DNA of 64,000 nt from Euborellia annulipes (taxonomy: Eukaryota; Arthropoda; Insecta; Dermaptera; Anisolabididae): assembly GCA_023213315.1 (NCBI GenBank), contig JAKCPI010009401.1, forward strand, positions 1 to 64,000. Reading direction: 5' to 3'. Shown in pieces: positions 9,180 through 20,061 of this stretch (positions are counted from its first letter, which is position 1; every line of letters begins with the position of its first letter). The notes beneath the pieces were generated by a model. It ran no database searches. It was not told where the DNA came from and saw only the letters and a list, made by a program, of their open reading frames with translations. The position numbers were made by a program, and so were the translations under genes.

Positions 9180-10020
9180 GTAAATTTCAAATTCTTTTTG
9201 TTCTATTTATTAGTTTATGAACACACAAGTTGCAAACAATTAAATAAAAATAGACTAAAGGTATTTTGACGTTTATTGTGTGCATGACTAAATATATGAC
9301 GGTGCAACAGTTTTCAGGAACCAAGGTAGAGTAGATAGATTGATGGTGGTAGTGGTAGAGAGAAGCTTCTCTTTCTCTGTCTCTTTTTCCCTGGCCTTTG
9401 GCGGATCTCCCATGGTCTGAACTCACAGCCTCTTCATCTTCTTCATCTTCATCTTCTTCTTCCACACTTCTTGCCAGGGCGACCAACCATCGGTTCCTCT
9501 CTCCCTCTCCCTCTCTCTCTCTCCCTAAGCCGGCGCTTGATGCTTTAATCATCTTGGCAAACTTACAAAATTCAACAAACTATTTTTCAACACTTTATTA
9601 TTTTAAGCGAAAAGGGCGAATTAATTTCAGGTCCTAGAAGCAATAAGAATGAATTATGTATCGTTTTTATAAAAATAATATGAAAATTTCTCAAGGAGAG
9701 AGAGAGAGATGATATATTTTTTTTTATTTGAAATCAATTGATTAAAAACAAAAAAAAAAATCTTTTTCCATTCTGGCTGTCATTTTTTAATATATTATAA
9801 GTGATGATTAAACACATTTCAAATATGCTATTAAGCTATTCATGTCTGTGATTAAACATTTTAAATTTTTAGCCACAAAAAATGCTATAATTTAAATACA
9901 AGGTTGTAAATAGGAATTTGAAAGATTAGAATCTTCATAGGTGTAGACAGATTATAAAATAGAAGAGGATTCGGGATTACTATAATTTCCCCTCACCCCC
10001 AAAATAGACATTTTATAAAA
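9180..10020. other. Gene-free interval with CT-rich simple repeats
   Basis: CTTCATCTT-type trinucleotides at about 9430-9465 and CTCTCCCTCT at 9497-9528 produce spurious serine- and glutamate-rich frames on both strands. A GAGAGAGAGAG run lies near 9694. No gene is supported. Confidence 0.5.
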
Positions 10021-10187
10021 TGTTACTAGGACCAGCGTAAGCATTTTACGTTTATGCAGGCTGCACTGAATTCGAAAAAAAAAATTAGTAACATAAGATT
10101 TGCCCGGAGATTGGACATGGGGCGCCCCAGAAAAATTCTGAATTATTAAGGGCCCCGGAAACCGTAAAAGTTTGGGAACCCCTGCTT
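10020..10187. mobile_element. hAT-like terminal fragment
   Basis: Ends in AAAAGTTTGGGAACCCCTG at 10186, the complement of CAGGGGTTCCCAAACTTTT, a frequent hAT terminus. Upstream it includes GGGGCGCCCCAG and GGGCCCCGGAAACC. No opposite end or target duplication was found, so it is probably truncated. Confidence 0.55.
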
Positions 10188-10189
10188 TA

Positions 10190-10870
10190 TAATTTATATG
10201 TGCCCATAATTATGAAAGTGGCCTAAGTCATATATTTATTGTTTCGAGATATCAAGTGATTTGAATTTGAATAAAATAAATAATATTTTTACATTATTTA
10301 TTAGTCTTGATTAGACCCCACTGATTTAGAACATTTTTATTAAAATTATGGGCACATATAGATATTAGTTATATAATTTTTTTGGATTGAAGACAAACGT
10401 CTTAAGTTTTAGTACCAAGTTTTAAAAGTTTTTGCCCTGAAAATGCTAGAAAACTCGGGGCCTTAAAATGGGGATTTTTTTTTTTGGAAAAAATACTCCG
10501 AATTTTGAATTTTTTAAAAGGATTTCCTGAACTATTAGAAATTCTTTTTTATTACTTGGAATTTTTTGCTTTATTTAATTTTTTTTTTAAATTTCCTCTA
10601 ATAAAAAAAAAAGTTGTCTCATGATGAGAAGGGCGCAGCTTCATTAGAATATTTTAATAGGAATAAAAGGGGATATAAGACCACACCTTAGATTTATTTA
10701 AAATAAATTTCTTATCCGAAAGGATGTCCGAAACTTAAATTAGAATCAATTGGATATTTATTATCGATAATAACCCGAATATCATATAATAATATCTCAT
10801 CTATGTTCTCCCCATTAATATGCAAATGCTAAATTAGTAGTTTACATCTCTATTGTGAGAGGTGTAATCA
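10190..10870. other. Gene-free AT-rich interval
   Basis: Long T runs and AT-rich DNA. No transposon ends, coding frame or RNA gene was recognised. Confidence 0.4.
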
Positions 10871-11210
10871 AAGTGGGAGGCCGTCGGTGGGCGGCAGAAG
10901 AAAGGCAAGGTGGGAGGAACAGACAATACGTCTCTCATCGGGACTAAGGAATTATTGGAACAGGAACAAATTGGCATCCGGTGGCGGGGAGGGGGGACTC
11001 ACTCACTCACTCTCTCATGTTTTGGCAGACAGAATGTGTCATATTGCTCAACATCTATCGTTAATAATCCTATATATATCGGCAAAGGGGCAAAAGAAAG
11101 AGGGAGAGACGAGCGTTTTAAAATTGTACTCCTCCTCGATTCTCTCATGTTTATTGGCCACTTGTTCTATCATTCCTTTCTTTCTCTTTTTCACTTTCTT
11201 CCTTTTTAAA
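10871..11210. other. Balanced-composition island with overlapping open frames
   Basis: A block of about 150 bp (10876-11035) with more G and C and no match elsewhere in the window, followed by GAAAGAGGGAGAGACGAGC and CT-rich DNA. Frames of 111 and 99 codons on the plus strand overlap each other, lack domains and run into poly-T. I regard the block as possible regulatory DNA rather than a gene. Confidence 0.3.
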
Positions 11211-11332
11211 CACCAATTATAAAAAAAACCTTTATTCACCAAAATATTCCTACGTTGTTCTAAGTTGAGTGGTATGTACAAGTATATTTAAGATTTTTTT
11301 TTTGATAGGATGTGTTATTTATTACTTTCCCT

Positions 11333-12158
11333 TACTTATATGTATGTTAATATATATGTAGAGATATCCATATCAAATATTTTTGATGGATATACACGTT
11401 TTGAGGTCCCCAGAATACAAAAAAAAACATGGTTTTCGCACCATGGGGTGTCTGCGAACAAAATAGGAGCTAAGAGGTAGAAATTTTATATTTAAGTTAA
11501 GTACCCCTGGTACGTGTCATAAACCTTTTGAACAAAATTGGCCAATAAGTACTGATGCACTTTTTCAGTTTTTTGTGATTTTCTCCAAAATCGCTCCAAC
11601 GATCTTGATTAAAATTTATAAATCAATTATGTTTTAGATGCCCTTTAAAATCTATATTCTCATTTTGCCCTTGAAATAGTCGGAAGACTTTACTCTTGTA
11701 CTTCATAGGAAAGATAGGAGAAATGTTTGCCATGCTAACAAAATATAAATATTTTTCCATGTTTATAAATTTTATTACGCCTACGGACTTGGTGTAGTTG
11801 GTAGTGCCTACCTTCTACACCGAACGTCGCGGGTTCCGATGATTTTATTGAAGCCTTTTGGATACCATATGGCTTAAATAGATATGCCTGGACCCCCAAA
11901 AGATATTATAAATAATATCGGTTATCGTCAAAGTCTTAAATGGCTTAGGTTGCAGAAAAGACTGTGAAAGTGAGTGTGAGTGTGAATGAAAAAATGTGTG
12001 TAAAAAAAAAAAATTATTACATCTTGAATTTTAATACATGTATATCGGTGGAAACTAAATATATGTTGACACAAAAAAATCTGGTGTGACAAGCATAGAT
12101 CTCTTGCTAAAGGTAAGAGAAAGTTGTGTGCTGTGCGACAACTCACACGAGATTTTTT
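11333..12158 (+). repeat. Family R repeat, copy B, interrupted by a SINE
   Basis: Has the start (ACTTTCCCTTACTTATATG), the ATGGATATACACGTTTTGAGG block, the TACTGATGCACTTTTTCAG block and the closing TCTGGTGTGACAAGCA hairpin, whose right arm is worn (CAACTCACACGAGATTTTT). A SINE (11777-12014) splits it before the hairpin, so this R copy predates that SINE. Confidence 0.8.
11777..12014 (+). mobile_element. tRNA-derived SINE (family 1), inside R copy B
   Basis: A box near GGACTTGGTGTAGTTGGTAG, degenerate B box GCGGGTTCCGATG (about 11829-11841), then the family body GAAGCCTTTTGGATACC, GCCTGGACCCCCAAAAG and CGGTTATCGTCAAAGTC, a GTGTGAATGAAAAAATGTGTG 3' part, and an A-rich tail at 12003-12014. It lacks the CAGGCAG piece that follows the B box in other copies. 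Confidence 0.8.
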
Positions 12159-12159
12159 T

Positions 12160-12838
12160 CTTTATACTAAAGGCGGAGATCTTTATATATTTTGAAAATT
12201 AAATGAAAACAAAATGTTGTTTAAATTGAAAATGTTTTTTATTTTTTGTCGTAACAAATTGAATAAATATTTAATAAAAGGAATAATTAATCATAATAAA
12301 AGCAAGAATACTTATAATCTCTCAAGACAGCCATGACCGCACTGATTTATTTTCTTCTCTTTGAAATATGACTTCTTTAATTAACACCTAGAAGAAAAGC
12401 TGTTCATTTGACAATAGGAGTTAGAAGATCATTCCAGATGGCAACATTTTGAATGCAAAATAAAATTCCAGACCGACACCATGAAGCACGCCTAGAACCT
12501 GTCTGATCTTTTTTTTCTTCGATAAAAAAAAAAAAAAGAATCGAATTCATTCAGCAGCATTTCCTTCAAACTAGTTTAGTAATAGGTCTTTGTCTTCGAA
12601 ATTTCATTCAAAATTTTTTATTTCTGTCTTAATTAATTATTCGCATATCTTATTTTACTATAGACATGGATTCATTTCTCTTTATTGGAAAGTCTAATAT
12701 ATATTGGAAAAATTTTTAAATTAAAAAATTAAAGTTACGGTAAAAGACATCTTGTCCGGTTAATCGATTCCATCGCCGATTAGTCGGATTATTTGAAAAT
12801 ATATTTATTGCTGTATTAATATTCAATCAATATCTCGA
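12160..12838. other. Gene-free AT-rich interval
   Basis: Between 12330 and 12600 the composition is more balanced and I see no repeat match. AGTCGGATTATT near 12780 and GGTTAATCGATTCC near 12759 are unremarkable. No coding frame. Confidence 0.4.
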
Positions 12839-12839
12839 T

Positions 12840-12960
12840 TAGGACTTTTTGAGAATGAGGAAACTCTGGCTCTCGAGAGTTGAACCCGGGATCTCCAAAC
12901 TAAGACCGTGCTTAATACGGATCTCCCTTAGACTTTGGTGTGCTTCCTTTATACCAAGTC
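12840..12960 (-). repeat. Possible SINE head, reverse orientation
   Basis: On the minus strand GATCCCGGGTTCAACTCTCG resembles a tRNA T-arm/B box, and GCACGGTCTTAGTTTGG precedes it where the anticodon arm would be. It does not fold into a full tRNA cloverleaf that I can draw, so it is more likely the head of a worn SINE than a tRNA gene. Confidence 0.4.
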
Positions 12961-13139
12961 AACGGATACTTAAACTCACCATATTATTTCTATTCTGTAC
13001 CTCTTCTTAAAAGCTTAAGATATTAAATGCTCTTTTTCTACTTAGATGCTCTTGGGCGTTGATAATTCTCATTTTATTAATACAAATGTATTTAATATTT
13101 CATAGAATATAAAATAAGCAAAAAGGAAGAGGGAGAGAA

Positions 13140-13740
13140 TGTTTTTGTTGTATAAAATAACGACCTGGAGCAATTTAAACGTATTAGTTTAGACGATGTC
13201 GATCCTCCCCTTTGGAATATAAAATAAATTTGCATTTTCCTATTCGCTTCGTTTCACTGACTGTGCAATATTCCTAGTTTTCTACAACTTCAACCCCCTC
13301 CCCTCCCTAAACGACTAATGATGCTATTAGGCTTGTCAAGTATAAAAAAAAAAAAAAAAAAAAACTCCGCCTATCCGTATCATCATATCTCATCCATTTT
13401 CTACTCCATTTCATTAATATCCAAAATAAAAATGATTTACAACTCTGCATGAAAATAAGCTTACTTAATGGAAAGGCTATTTTCTCCAACATTAATTAAG
13501 AAATATACTCTGATTGTCGGGGCTCTATTTAGCTTGTAGCGATCTTGATTGGCCCATTGACAAGATTCCTGTAAATAACTTCAAAAACAACAAGCATGGA
13601 GTCTGTTCTTGACTAATTAGGGGTTGGATGCCTTCTATTAGTTAATTGATCGTGTGCAGCGGACTCGCTAGAAATAACAACTCGCTAAGGCGAAATGATC
13701 TCTTAATTGTGATGCTGATTAGAAACGGAGATGGAGTTGG
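13140..13740. other. Non-repetitive block, possible regulatory DNA
   Basis: Apart from a poly-A run at 13341-13362, most of this interval has balanced composition and no match elsewhere in the window. From 13515 to 13740 it contains several TAATTA or ATTAG-type sites (GACTAATTAGGGG, TTAGTTAATTGATC, GCTGATTAG), which are homeodomain-like. Many such sites arise by chance in AT-rich DNA, so regulatory function is only a suggestion. Confidence 0.3.
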
Positions 13741-14016
13741 TTGAAATGGAGACGAAAAAAGGGGATGGGGGGAAACATTTATTAAGCTTATTTAAAAATA
13801 TGGATAATGCATTATATATTTTAGTATAATTTCAGATAAAATAATTTAGTAACCCCGTTAAAAGTAAGAAGAATAATTTTCATTTATTCAATTTCTCGAC
13901 AAAAATTTATTTCAAATTGAAATAAATAGGGACTAAATGGCATCCAATGCCGAAAAAGAAAAAAAAAAACTATTTTTATATGATAGTATTTCTTTCCATT
14001 AAATTAGAGTCAGTAA

Positions 14017-14266
14017 CAGAGGTGTTTCTCAGAGGGGGGGACTGGTGTGACTGGTCGCACAGCACACAATTTTTTATTAATTTCAGTAATTTAAAGGCGC
14101 ATTTTGAATTTGTTTGCCAGAATATAAATACAAATCAATTTTTTAAGTATTAATTTTTAAAATTTTACATTAAAAATATATTTTTTTGAGAAAAAAATAT
14201 TTTTTCAAATCTCGGGCGGGGGGGGGGTATTACCCCCTTAACCCCCCCACCTTGTATCCGCCCTTG
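14017..14266. mobile_element. hAT-type MITE, GCGGATCCAGAG family copy 2, exact 8-bp duplication
   Basis: A 250-bp element beginning CAGAGGTGTTTCTCAGAGGG and ending CTTGTATCCGCCCTTG. The flanks are identical, GTCAGTAA at 14009-14016 and 14267-14274. Like its sisters it contains GGTGTGACTGGTCGCACAGCACACAA, the hairpin arm of repeat family R. G and C runs near the right end. The 68-codon frame starting upstream is spurious. Confidence 0.9.
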
Positions 14267-14404
14267 GTCAGTAAGTTCTTAGTGTAGGTCTGTCAGTAGA
14301 TTAGCTAAATCCAAGCATTAAAGTCGAAGAGGAAAATTATATTTTGGAGTTTATATAACTATAGATAATTTCAGAGCTTTCATAATTGATATCATTAATA
14401 AAAG

Positions 14405-14525
14405 AATTTAAGTTTAACTGTGGTTTAAAAATTTAAAAATTACAATATTCTGTGGCCGAAACGTAATTTGTAATATGTAATGTAAAAAACCACAGTTAAA
14501 CCGAAATCAAATTGTTTTTAAAAAA
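14405..14525. repeat. Worn foldback repeat, AACTGTGGTTT type
   Basis: GTTTAACTGTGGTTTA (14411 onward) is mirrored by AAAAACCACAGTTAAACCGAAA (14487 onward), the same arm ends as the foldbacks at 30689-31056 and 49043-49249. Between them, CTGTGGCCGAAACGTAAT keeps the right half of the shared core seen in those copies. Confidence 0.55.
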
Positions 14526-15255
14526 ATTATCTATAGTTATATATAGGTTTAAATACTGTAGGCTAGAAAAATTTTAAAATTAAAACTTCTCCCACTTTTT
14601 CTCATTAATCGACTCTTGAAAACGAGTAAAATTTATTGAGATAATTTTTGGCCAGAACTTAATTATAAACATTAAAATATTTTACTAATAGAAAAATTTA
14701 CAATTTATTAATTAGAAATTCCTAAAATTAATTTTGCTATATTTTGTAAAAATTATAAACATTAACTCTCTACACTTAACTTTTGTATATTCCAAGTATT
14801 TTTTTTTAGATTCAAACTGGATTTTATTTTAAAAGATATAAATGGTTAATTAAATTGGTGTCATATCCGATCAGAGCGATTATTAATTCCTTTCGTTCGG
14901 TTGATTATTTTCCGAAAGAAGCGAATGGCCACCGGGCGAGAGCCTCTCTCAAAATAAATATGTCACCGGGAATAAACAGCAGGCAACTAGACATCTTTCA
15001 ATTAGACTCTCAGAAAGTGACAGCCGGCCAGCCGATATTTAATTTGATCCCACCACGTATTTTTAGGAGAAGGCTGCAAATAGATCAGCCAAAAGAGAAT
15101 TTACAAGAAAAATCACAGTGCCGTTTAAAGGCCAAAAATGAATTAATATCTATTAAAACAAAATCAACGTCTCTTAATATGTAGATATTTATTTTTTTAC
15201 ATATTTAAAGTTAACCCGATTAAAAGTTTCTCTAAAAAAAAAAATCTTTTTCTTC
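14526..15255. other. AT-rich DNA followed by a non-repetitive block
   Basis: From 14855 to 15184 a 109-codon plus-strand frame covers balanced sequence with GAATGGCCACCGGGCGAGAG and GACAGCCGGCCAGCCGATA. It has no domain or splice structure that I recognise. It could be a conserved non-coding element or an unknown exon; I do not call it a gene. Confidence 0.3.
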
Positions 15256-15260
15256 TTTCT

Positions 15261-15739
15261 CTCTCTCTTCCCATTCTTCCCATTTTTGATTATGGTTGTT
15301 TAATTTATAACGACATTAACTCTGAACTTAGTATTAAACTTGATCGTCTTCTGAATGCTAGCATTAGATTCATCTTTAACATACCATCTTTTCATCCATT
15401 ACACCTTATTATGTAAAGCTAGGCTGGATGAAACTGAGCTACAGACGAAAATATTTTATGGGAATGAGTCTTTATAGGATGTTTGCGAGTGGGGAGCCAG
15501 AGTATCTACTCGGTCTTTTTAATTTTAGAAGGACGTTTCAAGTCCGTGATTTGAGGGGTCATGGCACGGACCTTCAGATCCCTGTTCACCGAACTTCCCA
15601 GTACGCAAGATCGTTTGTCGTCCAGGCATCAAAGTTTTGGAACATGTTGCCTATAAACATAAGGGATTCTACCTCTGTAAATGTTTTTAAATTAAGACTA
15701 AAATCCTTTATTTTGGAATTACAAAGGCAATCTCTGTAA
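15261..15739 (+). pseudogene. Non-LTR reverse-transcriptase C-terminal remnant
   Basis: The fragment reads DYGCLIYNDINSELSIKLDR, then LLNASIRFIFN, breaks by stop and frameshift near 15400-15425, then continues KLSYRRKYFMG, YRMFASGEPEYL, and finally FVVQASKFWNMLPINIRD before a stop at 15737-15739. The pattern (YG-x-I/V-Y-N-D, L--AIRF, RR--YF, then W--LP--IR) is the post-palm and C-terminal region of Jockey/R1/I-type reverse transcriptases; full-length ORF2 proteins have 900 residues or more. No catalytic YADD block is present because the 5' part is missing. The ATG at 15428 is merely internal. Confidence 0.75.
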
Positions 15740-15905
15740 TATATATTGTATAAATGTATGAATGTATGTATGTGAATGTATACTTAGGACTCAGAGAGTG
15801 AATTTTTCTTTCTATTGTAACTTTTTTTTGGTTCATAAAGAGAACAAGAGTCCTCAAGAACCTAATAAATATTTCTTATTCTTATTCTATTCTATTCTTT
15901 ATTGT
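15261..15905 (+). mobile_element. 5'-truncated non-LTR retrotransposon (LINE) 3' end
   Basis: Contains the reverse-transcriptase tail described separately, a 3' untranslated stretch with TGTATGAATGTATG and GGTTCATAAAGAGAACAAG, and a terminal ATTCT-rich tail at about 15874-15900 instead of plain poly-A. A reverse-orientation copy of the same 3' end and tail lies at 34502-34721, which supports the boundary. Confidence 0.75.
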
Positions 15906-16140
15906 TTTTAAACAATCTTGAAAATGTCTGATTGTTAAAAATCATCAATATTTTATATCAATTAGGAAAAATGTCACGCCTTATATATGATTAATTTCTA
16001 AAATTTGTATAACTATTTGCAAAGTATACACCTAAATATATTCGAATCATGATATTTCCTGTTCAAGTTGAGTAGATCTATATATATTCTCTCTTCGTTA
16101 AATTTGTCAACAATATCGAATCGAGAAAAGAGAGATAGAA
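15906..16140. other. AT-rich DNA without recognised feature
   Basis: No coding frame, repeat end or RNA gene seen between the LINE tail and the next block. Confidence 0.35.
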
Positions 16141-16640
16141 AGAGAAGTTTAATTCCTCCATCTGGAGATCATTAATAACTCATTAGTTATCACTGGCGAC
16201 AAGTGAACATTTGAAGATTGAAATTTTAATTAAACTCCTGTTTGATCCAATTATAAGGAAGATTGTAGCGCCTATATATATTTGTGAGTGTGTGTGTGTG
16301 TGTGTGTGTGTGGGTGTTGTCTCAGAAAAGGGGAACTCCCTTTCCTTCCTTCCCAGGGGAGAAAAGAGCAATGAATCATCAACATGATCATCTTAATAGG
16401 CATGTATTAAACCAATCCGAGATTTACCTCCTCCTGTTTTCCGTTTAATAATGCAAGATCGTGCAGTGCATTCAGGACTGCACATCAGCCAATTAGCCAA
16501 GACACAATGACAATGCGAGCCGCTTAAAAAGGAGACCACCATGATTTATTAATTTACTTTACTTTAATTAATAAGTCAATAGACTTTGCGTTTTCCTTTG
16601 GAAATAAATCAATAGGGAAAGAGAGAAAGAGGATGGAGAG
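16141..16640. other. Non-repetitive block with GT microsatellite, possible regulatory DNA
   Basis: A (GT)n run lies at 16288-16311. From 16370 to 16560 the sequence is balanced, unmatched in the window and holds GCAAGATCGTGCAGTGCATTC and CAGCCAATTAGCCAAGAC, followed by TAATTAATAAG. It resembles non-coding conserved elements around developmental genes in style, which is only an impression. Confidence 0.3.
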
Positions 16641-17190
16641 GGGGAGAACCTTTTAAGGAAATAATATTTATTATTCTGTTGACAAATAAAGTGGAAACCC
16701 GAGGAAAAATAAGTTTTGTTTGCCGATTTTTGTAAAATGCTGATTCGTCATAATTTGTAAAGTAATTTATCGCTCTTAAAAGAGGTCAGTAGTCTATTTA
16801 ATGTGTTAAAAAATTAATTAGTTAATTAATTAATGTTCATAGACTTATAAAACATTTAAATATGATTTATTGATTGGTGACTGGAGAGTATACAAATCAT
16901 TAATGAATTTTTCGATTAGAGGCTTTCTAGTAAGATGGGTTGCCTAACTTCCAGCAAGCAAACACAATCTAATTTCAGCAGGTTTTTACGAGTAATTTAA
17001 AATTCAGAAGGGTGTTTTGACCATCTAGGATTTGTCCGTTAATTTAAAGTTATTATTATATTATATTTCACATATCCATACGAACAATTAACTGCCTGCT
17101 TCTTCTTTGAGAATAAAAATCTAATTTTTTCATAATTCGAAGAGAATATAAGGGAGAGAAATGGTTGTTTTTCAAAATATAAATTCAAAA
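16641..17190. other. AT-rich DNA with an isolated GGGTTGCCTAACTTCCAG motif
   Basis: At 16937-16954 GGGTTGCCTAACTTCCAGC matches the arm of the foldback element at 43287-43562, so a piece of that family may be present. Otherwise AT-rich and unremarkable. Confidence 0.4.
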
Positions 17191-17194
17191 ATTA

Positions 17195-17369
17195 GATTAT
17201 AATAGAAGAAAGGAGATATCAGCCAAATTGGAATTCTCGAGGGTCAATAAAAATCCCAGAATAAGACGTTTCGGCCTGAATTTATCTGGCCGAAACGTCT
17301 TATTCTGGAAGTTTTATTGATCCTCGAGAATTCCAATTTGGCTGATATCTCCTTTCTTCTATTATAATC
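17195..17369. repeat. Near-perfect 175-bp palindrome
   Basis: GATTATAATAGAAGAAAGG at the left equals the complement of the right end CCTTTCTTCTATTATAATC. The arms run almost without mismatch through GGAGATATCAGCC, AATTGGAATTCTCGAGG and AGAATAAGACGTTTCGGCC to a centre near 17280 (loop about TGAATTTATCT). High arm identity suggests a recent event or gene conversion. The inner ACGTTTCGGCC / GGCCGAAACGT recalls the GAAAC core of other foldbacks in the window, but the CTGANGA half is absent. Confidence 0.85.
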
Positions 17370-17715
17370 ACATCATAGCCATAACTTGAAGTAATTATTA
17401 GCCTTAGATTTTTAGAGAAGTTATATTTGAACTCAGAATGCTAAAAACAGACTACTATCGGGCCTTATCTTGCATAAAAATAAATTATATTACTAAGGAA
17501 TAGTAAAAAAAATGCAAAACGGCGCTAAATGCTTTTAAAAATCAACTCAATAGAAATCCTTAAGTGTTTTGTTGTTATACAAATCAGCGAAATTTTAATA
17601 TCCCTTATAACATTCATGCTTCAGAATGAATAAACAGATATAAACAAATAATTAAAAGAGAAGAGATTACTGATGGCATTCGCATTCTTAAAAAAAAAAA
17701 AAAATCCTAGAGAGA
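17370..17715. other. AT-rich DNA without recognised feature
   Basis: An A run at 17689-17704 and a GAGAGAGAG run near 17709 end this interval. No feature is supported. Confidence 0.35.
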
Positions 17716-17966
17716 GAGAGAGAGCAATTTAGTACGTGTGTGTCTTTGAGGAGCATCAAGTTCTTTGAGCTAGAGCCAGAGTGATAAATAAAATTACCTG
17801 CCGGTCACGCTAGCTACTCATTCGTTGTTTACTCGCGTATCAGCTTTAACTTAGCTTTGTCTCTTCTCGGTCCTCGGGTACAAATTAACGCCACGGTCAT
17901 TAGACATGGCACATTTGCAGGCCTAAAGGTTGCCAGAGGGTTCTCACGACATTTGGGCACGTGCCC
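17716..17966. other. Non-repetitive block, possible regulatory DNA
   Basis: Balanced sequence with no match in the window, including ATTACCTGCCGGTCACGC and ACGCCACGGTCATTAGAC. It ends at a poly-A run (17970-17997). No reading frame of note. A candidate conserved non-coding element. Confidence 0.3.
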
Positions 17967-18112
17967 CTTCAAAAAAAAAAAAAAAAAAAAAAAAAATAGG
18001 ACGGGTTAAATGAAATTTTATATAAAATAATAAATAAATATTTTATATAATTACTTAAGGGGGTTCAAGAGCGACGTCTAAACGTACTTTAAAAAAAAAC
18101 TAGACTATTATA

Positions 18113-18697
18113 AGGAATTTTTCAATGCGGTTTTTTTTTAAATGAATTAAATTCATAAGAGATTATTGGGACATCGAGCTATAATTTTTTTAATGACTTA
18201 TTAAAAAATTATCGTAATTAATTTTGTTGTTATCAAGCAAATACAAAAAACAATCAGTCCCAATAATCTTTAATTTTTTTTTTAATTTAAAAATGAATTT
18301 ATTGTTATTACTAATCACATATTAATTAAGAAATTTTTAAAATAAGCTTAGATGATTTATTTAAAAACCAACTGTCAAATTAGTTCAGGATTCTTGCAAT
18401 AGAGGGCAGGCTAGTCTAACAGACGATCCCTTTTGGCCTATATCTGGCCTATATTTATATATTTTTATGCTTTTATAAAAGATACATAATATATAATAAC
18501 ATTTATAAAGTATTTATTGTTAAAAGATCAATGAAAATCAACCAAATGCATTAAATATTATTAGCTACCATTCTGACATCTCTTGGCAAATTTTTGAATT
18601 ACTTGATTTTTGGGCATACTTTTTATGACACACAACGCCATCTGATCGGGAAAAACATGCGTAACCACTTCGCTCCCGAGCCCCCTTAAGGCTACAT
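18113..18697 (-). repeat. Dispersed repeat, partner of an inverted copy 20 kb away
   Basis: The minus strand matches the plus strand at 38446-38880 over several hundred bases with high identity, including GCGAAGTGGTTACGCATG, GATGGCGTTGTGTGTCATAA, CAAGAGATGTCAGAATGG and a long AT-rich continuation through AAACCAACTGTCAAATT. This copy has an extra GCAATAGAGGGCAGGCTAG insert near 18398-18460. No coding content was recognised; a 71-codon minus frame (18565-18780) is not conserved in the partner in an obvious way. Probably an unclassified transposon. Confidence 0.75.
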
Positions 18698-18699
18698 TT

Positions 18700-19846
18700 G
18701 TAACATTTATTTTTATCTTCATGTATTTGTAATAGACTTTTAAATAAAATTAACTGAAAAATTAGATTTATAAATTTCACTTTTTTTCCTTAAAAAGTAA
18801 CATTTTTTATTAATTGATTTTTCCTTCTTGCTTGTTAATAAACTTTTATCTCTTTTTTTAAATCTTTTCATAAATGCTAATCTAATTTGGTAATTTGTCA
18901 TCTAGTGAAGAAGATAAAGAGATTTAAGAGGCTAAAGAAAGAGAAGAAAGAAGAGAGACATTTTGCGGGTGCCTTTATTAATCACAACCCCTTCTCTCCC
19001 CTCCCCTCTTTTGACGTGATGTTATCTGGACCAACACGAAGGCCCATTATGTCTAAGAAAAGAAGAAAGGAAAAAAGTTTAAAAAAAAATCGCCAATTGT
19101 GTAGAGAAACTGACTAAAATACACGCGTTTAGGTCCAATTAATGTTCACAAAACAAAATTTCGAAACGCTGGAATTTCAACTAATTGACCAACAAAATTA
19201 TATTTATAACAAAATTAATATTATAGAATTTTAAAACAAAGGGACATATTTTTTTAAAAGTAAAGAGAAAAGACAAAGGGGAGAGGAGAAAAAAAAATAA
19301 ACATGAAGAACGCGCGCCTGAATCTGTTTGCTTGTCTCATATATTGCTGTTTGTGTGGCCGAAAGGTAATTGAATTGGATGCAGGGGGGGGGGGGATTGG
19401 AAAGGCATTAACAGCAGAATAAATAAATGAACAAGTGACAGAAAATTTATGAAGATTATGAATATGATAATAACTAAATGACTTTTTTTTAACAAAAAGA
19501 AAAGAAAAGAATTTAAATGAGTGGAAGATAAATGAAATCCGGTGATAATTTTCATTTTAGGTTTATACCTACCCACTAGGTGGAGTAATAAAATAAAAAA
19601 TTGAAATATAAATAATTTATATCAGGTACTTTTTTAATTGAGTGGAAAAGTAATTTTAAAAATTGATTTAATTTTTTTTTACTAAGCTTATACATGAAAA
19701 TTCACCCTATGAGATATATGATTTTCTTATACCATGGTAAGTGTTTCTTACTTTCTTAACTTTTCTACTTTCTCTTATCTATATTTTTAGGTATAATAAA
19801 ATAGACAAGAGAAAGAAAATATTTTGACATTCTAACTCTTCCCTGG
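18700..19846. other. Gene-free interval
   Basis: AT-rich with A- and G-rich stretches (18900-19080, 19258-19300) and a poly-G run at 19385-19394. Around 18985-19060 a patch with CCCCTTCTCTCCCCTCCCC and CGAAGGCCCATTATG has no match. The 76- and 79-codon frames here are low-complexity. Confidence 0.4.
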
Positions 19847-20061
19847 CCCTCAGGCTTGGTGTAATTGGTAGCGCGCCTGCCATGTATACCAAGGGCCGAG
19901 GGTTCGGATTCCAGGCAGTCCGAAGAATGCCTGGACTCCCAATTGATATATTTACAAATAACGGGTATCGTAAAAAGTCTTGAAAGGCCTAAGTTGCCGA
20001 ACAGACTGTGTGTATGTGTGTGTGAATGGGAAAACAGTGTGAGTTAAAAAAAAAAAAAAAA
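19847..20061 (+). mobile_element. tRNA-derived SINE (family 1), best-preserved head
   Basis: The A box region CTTGGTGTAATTGGTAGCGC (19855-19874) and B box GGTTCGGATTCC (19901-19912) are both good polymerase III promoter matches, spaced like a tRNA gene. The body follows: CAGGCAGTCCG, GCCTGGACTCCC, CGGGTATCGTAAAAAGTC, GCCGAACAGACTGTGTG, then an A tail at 20046-20061. The head is tRNA-like but there is no acceptor-stem pairing partner downstream, so it is a SINE and not a tRNA gene. Confidence 0.88.

Noticed and set aside
9398..9552. Serine-rich or acidic short proteins
   Set aside because: Created by CTT/CAT and CTC simple repeats; both strands are open.
12860..12930. tRNA gene on the minus strand
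   Set aside because: Only a T-arm-like GGTTCAACTC is convincing; D and acceptor arms do not pair.
17255..17310. Hammerhead-like motif in the 17-kb palindrome
   Set aside because: GGCCGAAACG is present but no CTGANGA lies at the required distance.
19854..19912. tRNA gene
   Set aside because: A and B boxes are good, but no acceptor stem or complete cloverleaf follows; the body matches other SINE copies.
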